Source: Dimorphilus gyrociliatus | Taxonomy: Eukaryota > Annelida > Polychaeta > Dinophilidae | Length of the DNA stretch: 64,000 bases | Direction: 5' to 3' | Assembly: GCA_904063045.1 (NCBI GenBank) | Contig: CAJFCJ010000009.1 | Coordinates: 1,034,942 to 1,098,941 of the forward strand | In this document: one piece after another, positions 38,647 to 49,817 of the stretch | Numbering within the stretch: the first letter of the stretch is position 1 | Layout: every line of letters starts with the position of its first letter | Program-made: the position numbers and the translations under genes | Notes under the pieces: model-generated | What the model was told of the DNA's origin: nothing | Databases searched by the model: none | Seen by the model: the letters and a program-made list of their open reading frames with translations, nothing else

Positions 38647-41600
38647 ATGAGCGAAATCGAGGTTGATTTCGTCTCTGATCTTATGATCACTGAAATGGAA
38701 AGTGTCCTGGAGGAGTTAGATGGGATAACTGATGGTAAAATATCGAATTCAACAGAATTGTGTCGACATTTGTATTCTCTCAGCGAGGACACACAATTGG
38801 ATTGTTCTTTGTGCGAGTCGCTGAGCGTTCAGAGAGCTGTTGCCGAGGCTAGAAGATCATGGATGAGAAATAAACCTTTGGAGTGTATTATTGATGGTTA
38901 GTACTTTATTTCTCAAAGCATTCTGTGACATTTCACGGCTAATTCATGTCAACAAAGGACTTCTACGCCTCCTTAATAAAATATAGATTGGGAAAAACTG
39001 GGCGTAAAATGGTTAAAATGAAAACCGCAGTGTCACGGAATGTTTTTCTGAAACCGCTTTAGTTTGGCTGTCATATTTAAATTAGTTTTAAGCACAAGCT
39101 ATTTTTGTAATTTCATACATTTAGATTAGAAAATATTTTGAAGGAGTATTTTACATTTAAAACTCTGTTCTCGGTTCAAATCGTGTCCTTTAGTCTTTTT
39201 GGAGGCAAAATGACAAATATTATTTATAGAAACGAGAACTATATCATTAATCTCGTACAACTTTCTCTTCAAGTAAGAAGACGTAACAGGTTTCGTATAT
39301 TCTTTTTAAGTTACTCACATCTTATTACGCTATCCGAAAATTTTTCAGCGTTTTCCACAAACCTTAATAGAGATACTTCTTTGCAACATGAAACGTATTC
39401 AAAAATCAGTTATTTGATTTCGTTTTTGTATAACTCTGACATTCTAAATGCTTTTCTCACCTATAGGAAAAAGTCTGCCTGACCTGTATCATGGAGTTGT
39501 TGGCCTAAGGAGAATTATACAACCGTCCATTACTAAAATTGCGTTAAATGCTGTTGTTAATTTTCGTTCAGAAGCTCATAAATGTATTATTATTGCTGAA
39601 AATCCTAATGTACAAGCTAAAGAAGCTGGATCCGTAACAGAAAAGATACAAACTGAAACATTTAGACAGGTCACAAGTTACATTGATTTTCTATTCAATT
39701 TAGAGACTGACCGAAGTGAAAAAGCTTCTAAAGGAATAATAAAATTTGCACAAAATGGTAGTCAAACGGATATAGTTGATCAATTGATGATTCAGGAATT
39801 TTACGATGACGGAAAAGACAATATACCTTCAAATACAAAGTATAAGAAGGATAAAAAGAAAAAGAAAAAGAAACATAAGAAAAAGGTTAGTTTTTTTTTA
39901 TGAAATGGTTCCAGATGTCAATTTGTAATGTTTTTTTCAATTATTAGGAGAAGCGGTCAAAAGTGGAAGACAAAGTCGAAAATGTTAAAGCTCCATTGCC
40001 CGCTATGATTGTTTATCCAGGGATGGACAAAATGGTATAATAGACTATCTTGACTCTTTTTTATCTTATTTTTGCTGTAAAAATTATAGGTTAATGATGA
40101 AGATCGTGCTGCATTACTCAGAGCAGGTGCTATTTCCGAAGACATCCGTACCATCAAAGTAGTCAAGAAGGACGAACGGCAAAATCATGATATGGCAAGA
40201 AAAGAATGTGAGAGTGCATATGATGAATTTGCAAAAGAACTAGAATTAATGACAGAGAGAAGTAATCATGACGCAAAATCCACGAAAAAACATTTATTTC
40301 CAGCAGCAGATCAATACTTACCAAAAACAATTATACCCGTAAGCATAAAATTATAATTTCTGATACAAGTATTCAATAATATTCAAAAACAGACTTTATC
40401 TGGAATTCCGCCGCAATTATGTCCACCTTCGCAAGTAGATGTACCTCAACCTATTTCTAAGGCTTCTCCACCTGAGAAAGTCATTCCAAAACCTGTTGAG
40501 CCGGAGGATGATGGAACTCTAGACAGCATTTTGATTAGTCAATTGGAATATTTTGCTCAAAATATGGAATCATTACTTAAAGCAAATAATTCGAATGAAA
40601 GTGCTAACCGAATCCCGCTTAATAAGTGTAGCGTGAAAATAAAAGAATCGAGTCGAATGAATGAACTTCTGGCCACGACTATTCAAGCTCTCTGTGGTAA
40701 TACTCGAAAAAAATTGAAAGGTAGTGCCTTACACCATGTCGCAGCAATAGATGATGTTGACACTTCTATGAAACGACAATGGAATGAAATAGTGAAAGAT
40801 ATGGACCAAATTTATGATACTTGCATCCCTCCCCCTCCAAAACCCAAAAAGATTAAATTATCCACAAATGGATTTCTGCCGCCTGATTTTGATTTGCCTA
40901 TCATACCTTTGAGAATTCCACCGAAGAGAATAAAAACTTTTGAACTTTGTGAGAGAAATATTTACAGGCTTCTCGATCTAGCACTAGTGAATATAGAAAG
41001 TTTTATGAGAGAAGTAAAGCTAAATGTTAAAGAGTTTGATAGCAGCTGTGTTCAACCGGGAATGTGTTTACCATGGGCATTAACATTGGCACTAGACCCT
41101 CGTTCGCATAGTGCTTCTCTTAGTCCTTCAAAAGAAAATGATAATCCCAACGAACTAGGTGATGAGAAAAAAACAGGTCTTGAGGAAGACATGAATAGTA
41201 TAAATCCAGTTGCAGAAAAGGAAACTACAAACATTAGTGCAACAAAAACTACGAAACTAACTTCTCGAAATAGCTTGGCAGCAGCTTTTCGACAGGCAAT
41301 TGAGGCCAAGAAAAGGGCCTCAAAGGAACAGCAAAATCAGAAAAGAAAGCTACCAATTCAAATTGATGTTAAACCGGCTAAGAAACTCAAAAGTCAAATG
41401 TTCATTCCTCCTGGTCAATTAGTCACTAAAGACAACCATGCAAAAACTAATGTTACTGCAAATAAAAGTTTATCAGAAATGCTGGAGACTCTAGATAGAA
41501 CATTAGTAGATGACGTTGGAACAAATTTGATGACTTCACAAAGAAACGAGTCTCTTGTAACACCAAAACTCTCAGGATTTTCTAGATTTGCATTAGGTCT

Positions 41601-43425
41601 CTTTAAACAATTGCCTAAAAGCACAAGAAATGATCCTTTTGCTACAAAATTTCGAAAAGCTAAATTTGAAGAGGTTAATGTGTTCAAAGCTGTTGAACCA
41701 AATCAAACTTCTAAAGCTACCATTCAATCGCCAACTGAAAAAGACCACCTGAACACATCTCCACTGGATAATGTAGAAATGGAAATAGATAGCAATAGTG
41801 AGCATGAAGTTACTCAAGAAGAAATATCTGAAACTTACCAGGACTTTGAGAAGCCAACTTTTGAGCCTTTCCGTTTTGAGAGTAGACATACTGAACCCAC
41901 GATAGAACTTCCTTTACCGGAGGTCTTCAATGCTACCAAGAAATTGCTATCAGAGGATCCTGTCGAAGAGCAATTAGAACACGAAGTTAACACCCAAAAA
42001 CAATGGGTCCTCGAACAATTTCCTGAGGCCCCTCCAGTTATACCTATACCTCCACCTCCCGTTGATCCCCTACCCGCAGAGCTATCTCCTGTGCCTCCGG
42101 CTCCATCGTCACCTCCCCTAGATCAAGATGAACTAAGAGAATTAGGGGATCCAGAGCCGAAAGAAAAAACTAACGAGGATTCGGTGGACATTCCTCTTCC
42201 ACCTGAAAATCCGGAAAGTAACTTAGACGATGTACCACTACCTGACACTCCTGCTCCTAAAGATCTTCCTGATAGGTCATCAAGTGCTAAGAAAACTGAC
42301 TCAAGTGAAGACGCAATGGATTTATGGAAAAAAAAGTGTCAAGAACTAATGGAAAACAGTCCGAATACACTTCTTCCTCCGCCAATAATAACACCTGGTC
42401 AACCTCCTTTGTTACCCCCGCCCCCTTTTCCGTTGTTTCCCCCCGACAAGAATAGACCACCTATGTTGCTTTTACCCCCACCGCCTATTCTACCAACACC
42501 GGTAGTACGAAAAAGACCGAAAGAAAAAGATGATACTGGAAAATTTCGCAATTTGAAAGTTTATGTATGGAAAACTGATAATCTGGATGCACAAGTTAGA
42601 AAATATCTATTGGAAAATGGGGGTGAGGAGATAGACCCCTTTCAGGTTATGTACCTTAAGTCAACAGGCATGAAGAAGGATATTCTTGTATTTATTAATA
42701 AGGAGAAGCTTAACCGTTTACATTTACTTCCAAATGTGAGCATTTTGCGAAAAGTACTTAACATTCATTTTCTGGCTTTTGGCTCATTAGATGATGTTCA
42801 GAATGAGCAGTGTACTGAAGTGATGATGAAAGGTGGACTTTTACTGCCTGATGACAAAGCTCTTTTGCAAACTCACCCGGCCACTCTAGAATTGCTGGTA
42901 GAATTCATGGTTCAACAGAAAGAAAAAAATAATAATTGGCAATTGGCTATTCATCAATTCAATTTGGACACTATGGAACTAATGAGAGAGAATCTAAAGG
43001 GAAATGAGTCAAAAATTAAACGGCTACATAAAGTAGAGAATATTCTGAATCGTTATATGTCATTAGGCGTTGTGAGAATATTAGATAGGCACCTATGTGA
43101 TGCTCACGCTAAACCAGCTAGCGAACTGTTAAACTGTGCAATAGATTTACAGTCAAGTTCAGACTTTTATCAAAATCATCGCCACGTTATTGTTGTTACT
43201 GATATGGAATCAAGTTCACAGAAAATGTGTATGTTTGCTGAACGAGGAGTTGGTGTAATGTCAATGGAAAAGTTCGTGTCTGGCGTTGTTGGAAAAAAAC
43301 CTGAGAATCCTAGCCGAATTGTAGATCCAGATTTTGGTATACGGGTTGCACGTTATTTCACTGATGCCCAGCCTTCTAATGCTGTTGTGAAACTTAAGTG
43401 GAATTTTGCTTCCGTTGGAAAGTAA
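38647..43425 (+). CDS. large proline-rich TASOR-like protein
   Basis: Five exons (38647-38896, 39467-39885, 39948-40034, 40090-40338, 40393-43425) encode 1345 residues; the last exon is 3 kb. N-terminal helical acidic segment; block SLPDLYHGVVGLRRIIQPS; Lys-rich tract KKDKKKKKKKHKKK; long disordered middle rich in Pro (VIPIPPPPVDPLP, PPLLPPPPFPLFPP) with many Ser/Thr. The conserved C-terminal 300 residues (FRNLKVYVWKTDNLDAQVRK, DILVFINKEKLNRLHLLPNV, MKGGLLLPDDKALLQ, LLVEFMVQQK...WQLAIHQF, RHVIVVTD, GVGVMSMEKF) match in order and style the TASOR DomI/DomII and PIN-like region. TASOR scaffolds the HUSH complex that silences retroelements through MPP8 and H3K9 methylation in vertebrates. The N-terminal pseudo-PARP domain of TASOR is not obvious to me. 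Homology is moderately supported; HUSH function here is inference. Confidence 0.72.
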
Positions 43426-44744
43426 ATTTTGTATTTCTTAGTTATTTGTTTTTTTTTTTAAAAACAATTTTAATTGTGAAAAATTTATTGAAAATCTCAA
43501 AACCAAGTTTGTAAACTTTTTTTCTTCAATGTACCTTTGCACTTGGATTTCAATTTGCTGAATGTTTGTTTTTGTTCCGTGCCTTGAATGTAATTAATTA
43601 AAAAAATTGATACAAATCATCTTTCTGTGTCCTTTGACTTTTAAAAATTTTCTACATCCTTTCGTAAGAAGTGAAATAGCTTTTAAATACTTAGAAAAGA
43701 TGTACGATAGTTAATAAGATTAAACTCCTCCTTTCTTGTGTTAACTGGAAATAATATGTAATTAGGAAGTCAATCAAATAAGATGATAAGGCCATAACCT
43801 TGAAATATCAGGAAACAGGAGGAAAATCGTGGTAAGTATTCTACGTTATTGATTTCTAATTTAATTCGTCGATCGTATTTAATTACAGTAAAAAAAAGCT
43901 TTAATTACTCCTTATTAAAATAAGTTTAATGGCTGTAGTTGCTAGTTTTCGACATATTAGCAAACCGTATTTTTGTTTAAAAATGCATTTATTCCAGAAA
44001 ACAAAATATAGTAAATATATAATCACCAATCAATGCAAAATCAACATTTTTATAAATATTCAAACTCCGATGCAAAAATTATAATCAACATTTACAATAT
44101 TATGGCCACGTTAGAGAAATATTAAAATCAAACTTCAACTTAATAGGTTCACACCTATAAATATAATATTCAAAGCCTATATTCAAAAATTCTTTTACAG
44201 ATGCATAAAAGATTTACAAGGTAAAGAATTTTACGTTAGAAAAGTCATATTGTTTATAAGTGTTCTTATTAAACCATATATGATGTATAACTTAACATAA
44301 TTATAGAATTTTATTACAATGATTAAAGATGTTTTAAGTGTTTAGTTAATTAATTACATAAAAAATTTTTGTCTTTGATATTCTCCGCTACTACTATTCA
44401 TCTATTTATTTATCTATCAATCAATCTATCGAATCTATCAATCCATCTAAGCATTTACCTATTTCTTTTGTTTTCTTAAACGTAAAATTGAAGTCTACAG
44501 GATATTTTGCTTATAGTAAAACTCTGCGAAAATAACGCAAAACGTAAACAAATGTTGTCAGAAGAAGGTTAATTACTTTAAACAATAATACTAATAATAA
44601 TAACAGAGTTTATATATATATATATATATATATATCGTATATATACATATATAGAAAGTACTAGGCAAATCCTACTGACAAAAATTCCCTTTTGCAAATG
44701 GAAAAAACTGACATATTTATTATTCTTTACCAATTTTTGCCCAT
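43426..44744. other. convergent intergenic DNA between the TASOR-like gene and FLVCR
   Basis: 1.3 kb of AT-rich sequence with no supported ORF. It includes a degenerate tract of ATCTATCnATC repeats near 44395-44450, a TA tract at about 44610-44653 and TTTATT at 44716-44721 (AATAAA for the minus-strand FLVCR gene, 24 bp past its stop). Confidence 0.45.
44716..44721 (-). terminator. AATAAA polyadenylation signal, FLVCR gene
   Basis: Reads AATAAA on the minus strand 24 bp after the stop codon. The neighbouring (TA)n tract would then lie just beyond the cleavage site. Confidence 0.45.
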
Positions 44745-47553
44745 TTAAATGTTTTTTTCTGAACATTTGTTATGGATTTCTACACCATTTTCTTTCAATG
44801 TTACAGCTTCGTCTTGAACCACCATCTGTTAAAAGTATACATATACTATACAAATATTTATATAAACAAATGATTATTTTCATTTCTAAGGGTAAAATAG
44901 AGTTATATATTATATATATGAAATTATTATCTGCGTAGTTATAGAAGGAAAGAGTAAAATTTTTTTTACCTCAACTTCATAGGTTCCGGCCCTTTGACGT
45001 TTTAAATCAGATTGGATTAGTACTGTTAGAACGGACATGGATTATTTCTTGACAATATATTTTAGTAGAACTGCATTAAATTATTATTTTTTATCATTAC
45101 CAGTTCCAATGGTTCCAACCAATAAGGAAATTGACACAGCCAAATTGGCGTAAAACGAATCGAATTTAGATATAATAATTCCCATTCCCATCGTAGAAAC
45201 TATACCAAAGGCCTGTGCAGATGCATTTAATAAGCCAGAAGAGGTACCCTCGCTTTCTGGATAGGTAATTTCGGCTGCAAATTCGAAGCCTACCGGTAGA
45301 TAACCAGTCATGAAAAACCTAAATTATAGAAGTAGTTTGTATTTCTTTGTAGTTGGTTTGTATAAAATATTGTACGCTATATTTTACCCTAAAAGTCCAG
45401 AGCAAAGGAAGGCAATCCATATTTTACTAAGAAACTTTAACGTTAATGTAAAAATTATCATTCCAGTGAAAGATAAGAAGTATATACCAACAGTAGTTGA
45501 CCTATAATAGACAAAAAAAAAATAAAGAAAATATAACAGCTATAACAATGACTTATTCGCTACTTATTCACTTACTTATACCACTTCGTTTTATCTAACC
45601 AAAATCCAGCTATAATTGACCCAGCTACTCCAGCTAATACTAGAGTCAGACCTATTCTACCCGCGACAATTTCCTCATTCTATAATTAAGAAAAAAATGT
45701 ATGTATTGATCATTTCTGTTTTGAAGAGAATTTATAAACAATCTACATAAATGCAGTATACTGTATATGGTATATTAAATAATACAAATCTATTAGTATA
45801 TAAATTATATATACTGTATACTGTATATATAAGAAACATACTAATGTATCGAAATAAAAACATATAATCTAAATTATCATATAGATATGAACTATTGAAA
45901 CTATAATGGCTTTCTTAAGGGGAATAAAACAACATAGGATTATAATTAGTCATACCGATTGATGATCCAGCTGATAGAAAATGAATAAGATTAGAGAGTA
46001 AAGATTCTCTTTCTTTTAAAGTACATTCGATAATTAAAGTGTTATTTTGTTTTTGATGAATTAGGGAGAGTTTTATTTCAAATACTAAATAAGTCATTGT
46101 GCTTTACAATATAGTAAGACGAATACACCCGAAATGGTACATTCGTGCTGTTATAAGATGTACCCATCACTCCGAATAATTTTTAAACATGAATAATCTT
46201 TGAGTGGATAACTCACCGGAAAATATTCAAGGATGATAGGATTTAAGAGTGTTCCAATAGCATAATACGATCCTGTATTGATTCCTGTTAGATATAACAA
46301 TAATTCATTTTGAGATTAAGCTCGATTGAACGGGAATGAATAAGGAACTTATAAAAAGTAAAATATCGATATCAGATAAACTAGATTTGGATTGGATATT
46401 AACCGTAGGTCAAAGCTAAGAGGACAAAAGGCTTATTAAGCAGCAATCTCTTTAGTGATGCTAAATAATCCGCAGCCATTTCGTTTTCTACTTCCTCGAG
46501 AAGCCTTGCTTGAGCAGTGGAAGGGGGAATTGGAGGCGATTTTTTGAATACTGTTTAATAGAAAAACAAGATAGATAATGTAAAATTACAGTACATTATA
46601 ATCTATGCCTATATACAGTATGTATGTGTATGATTGCTTATCTGCACTAGTTTGCCTTTGTCGTAAGTATAACACTATAATTACATATGAGCTATACTCA
46701 CAAAAAACCATAAGAATAAATATTAAAGTTGTAAATCCTGCAGTTCCATACATCATATATTTAAATCTTTTGCCCATTAATTCCTTATCTGCAGCTTCCG
46801 GTACTATTTCTGGTGGTAATAAAAATCCGATGGCCACACCAACTTGATTACCAAAAACTCCCAGTGCTGTCGCAGTACTAACTTCATTGGGGCCAAACCA
46901 AACGGCTGCTAGACGAGCGGGAATACCTAGTATAAAAACTTGGGCAACAGCGCAAACCGCTTGGGCCATCATTAGAATAGGAAACCTTTCCGGATGAACA
47001 GCAATTACTGCAAAGATTATTAATCAAGTTTTTATTTCAATTTTAAAATAAATTAAGTTTTAAAAGAAAAATTCTTTAAATTATTAAAATGAAAAATATT
47101 GTAAACGCTAAAATATTATTTTGATCAATAACCTTTGACCCAAGCTCCCAAGGCGTTCAAAAATGCACCACATAATCCGCACATTCGTAATCCTTTTTTA
47201 TCTAGAAGCCATGTTGCGGGAAAGATAAGAGGTATATAAGCTAACATATACAGCATTGACAACCAATCAATTGCAACTCTTCTTTCATAAAACTTTTCTG
47301 GTAAACTTGAGTTATAGTAGCTTTCTATAATATTCGATATGATATTTAAATGTATCCATTGATAAGCGTTCGATAGGGAATAAAGGCAGAAAATTAAAAG
47401 GATTAACCATCTTCTCTTGTAGACTCTAGGGATGATTGAGGGTTGTTTAATGAGAGGTCTAGGCAGTTTATCATGTTTCTTTTCCGGCTTAGATAGAAGA
47501 CTTTCATCTGCTCTTGTATTATCGTCATTATCAACATTATCCGAATCTTTCAT
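44745..47553 (-). CDS. FLVCR-family MFS transporter
   Basis: Nine minus-strand exons: 47133-47553, 46702-47007, 46404-46550, 46217-46284, 45576-45679, 45388-45501, 45101-45318, 44970-45022, 44745-44825. They encode 503 residues with about 12 membrane helices (FLVCR1 is 555, FLVCR2 526). Diagnostic segments: [157 protein letters not shown]. Mammalian FLVCR proteins carry choline/ethanolamine and have been linked to heme export. This single copy could be ancestral to FLVCR1 and FLVCR2, so no number is given. Long soluble N-terminus with acidic Asp/Asn run; short C-terminus. The intron 45680-46216 is long for this locus and full of TA-rich sequence. Confidence 0.92.
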
Positions 47554-47613
47554 TTTACTTTAGGCTCTTCTGTTTGAATTAAAATATCAATATTACGTTT
47601 AATAAATATTGTA

Positions 47614-47661
<48 letters not shown>

Positions 47662-49817
47662 ATCAATAAACGTATCAGCTGCACAATACAATCTATTAAG
47701 CTTGCCAACATCAAATTGCGTCAACAATTAATAGTAGAAATACTAGAACTCCTTAGAAAACCAGTAGGAAAATGGAGATTAGCAAGAAAGGTTACATACA
47801 AATGTCTACATATTTTATAACTTATTTAATTTGTTGACAATGATTAAAGCCAGAATTCTGAATGCAAGATATACTATAATTCATATACAGTACAAGACAT
47901 ATATTGTATATAACTATACGTGCAATTAATAGATTTTTTAAAATGAAATATTCTTATTCGGATATGATTCATAGCGAAACGAATATTTAGTGAATAATGA
48001 GTACAGTACCTGAAATTTAGCGAAGAGACCTTTTTCTGCAATTGATTATAAATTGTTCTATAAAGCAATCAAATAAAATAGAGATCCATCATGTGTATAT
48101 TACATGTTGTATTTTTCTTGTTTACCTTTGATAGTTATTCTTTTCTTTATGTTAGAATTATTATCATTTCGAGAATAATCGTTAAATATTAATTAATTGG
48201 TAAACTCTTCAAACGATTGTCCTCATGGTTCAGATAATCATTTCGAAATAAAACTAGAAGAATTAAATTGCAGTTTTCCTATGTGTACGATAGGGGGCGT
48301 TGAAAGGGAGGAGAAAAGATCAATTTTTCTAGAGTATAACTAGGCTAACAGCCAAGTCGAATGAATGTGGACGTTATGTCTTTCAGTAAGCAGTTATAGG
48401 GATATAAGAATCAATGATACAATACAAGGCCAAGAATAGCTAATAGTTTTCAACCATAGATGGAGTTGTCAGATATAATAAATGAATTTTTTATTAGTTG
48501 TATTCAATCTATAAGAAAAAAAACCCCTTATATCTTAACAAAGAGTTTCTTATTCCCTTTCTTTATTATCAGATCATATTTTATTATAAAACAGGAAATT
48601 TTGTAAGACGAAATACAATAATTTATTACCTTGCTACTTGCTATGTGAAAACTTTTACAGACTATGCAAAGAAGTAGCATTAAATATTACACAAGTTATT
48701 GGAATTATTCAATAATAATTCCATGAATAGAACATTTCAATTCCCTTTAAAAATGTCAGAACTATTGCGTAAATTTTGTTTAGCGGGAACTCTTGAAAAA
48801 ATCGAATAATGCGAAAGCGATATATCAATAAATATAGTATGATTTTCGTATAAAACATATTGTTTTCACTTTGTATTACGTAGACAACGTAAGCGGTTGA
48901 AATATAGTTTGTGATACTTATTATGATTGTTATCCTATTTGCTCTATTATACTGATCCATTAGAGTAAAAGATAGATAGAAGAGACCGTGAGAAAGAGGC
49001 AGTCTCATATAAATACATATATATATATATACTGTATATATATATATATATATACAAAACGTATTGAAAAATTACTTACTCAAATTCTGAATTGAAGGTA
49101 GAAAGAAAATGAAATGTTCAGCCATAAATATCTTACAAAATTCTATCAGCTGCTGCCTTCTTTCACTATGTAAAGAGAAGCTATTTCTAACAGTGTTTAT
49201 ATAATTCTACACTGAGTTTTCTTTCTTAATAGTATAGGAATAAATAGGCCAGTTTTACCAACCTGTAACACGTTATTATTACGCCTAAAGTACGATAAAT
49301 TCCATCAACTTATTAAAATAATCAACAGGAATCTTTCAAAAATCTCTTCAAAAAGGTTAAAACAAAATAAACAGTCTATCTATTCTATAATTAGCTCATT
49401 ATAGAATATAGCTAACGAAAAAAAGAAACATATGCTTAAATAGTGTATTTTAATGAGTTATTTCAATAATATTGTTATTCGTGTATTATTATGTGTCAGA
49501 TTATTTATTAAATTGATAAAATCTGTTATTTAAAGTTTAAAATTCCAAATTTTCCCGCGAAAAAAAATGCAAGTATTATAATCTATCGAATTTGGTTCCA
49601 AATTTCTTCTCCTCCATGAAGCTTCATGATATCTTCTCTGTACTTAAGATTACGCGCATATGAATATTTATTCAATATTGCTTGACTAAATATTACAATC
49701 TGTGATATTCTGCATTGCATTATCGCTTGCATAGAAGCCCAGTAAGATTACATCTCTCTGATACTCCTCTGAGTGATAATATGGATAGTTTCTTTGATTG
49801 AAAATTAATTCTGAGAG
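47554..49817. other. intergenic DNA between FLVCR and the GH20 gene
   Basis: 2.26 kb between divergent genes. Starts with a pure TA tract (47617-47659). A second TA tract with a central ACTGT sits at 49016-49053. A 14-bp perfect palindrome CATGAAGCTTCATG lies at 49615-49628, about 190 bp before the GH20 ATG. A 99-codon minus-strand ORF (48709-49008) is Ile/Tyr/Phe-rich and probably chance. No gene is supported. Confidence 0.45.
47617..47659. repeat. (TA)n microsatellite near the FLVCR start
   Basis: Uninterrupted AT dinucleotides about 65 bp upstream of the FLVCR ATG (minus strand). Translated, this gives the artefactual MYIYIYIY frame, which is not a gene. Confidence 0.9.

Noticed and set aside
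39138-39482. 114-codon ORF in the first TASOR-like intron
   Set aside because: Splicing 38896 directly to 39467 keeps frame and gives a sensible protein; the ORF runs through the intron and enters the exon in another frame.
44395-44450. ATCTATC-rich tract considered as a telomere-like or CRISPR-like repeat
   Set aside because: Degenerate, short and irregular; a simple-sequence decay product.
47617-47820. Plus-strand ORF beginning MYIYIYIY
   Set aside because: Translation of a TA microsatellite followed by unremarkable AT-rich sequence; no family features.
48709-49008. 99-codon minus-strand ORF with hydrophobic stretches
   Set aside because: Ile/Tyr/Phe/Asn-rich composition is expected of AT-rich intergenic DNA; no clear start context or recognisable domain.
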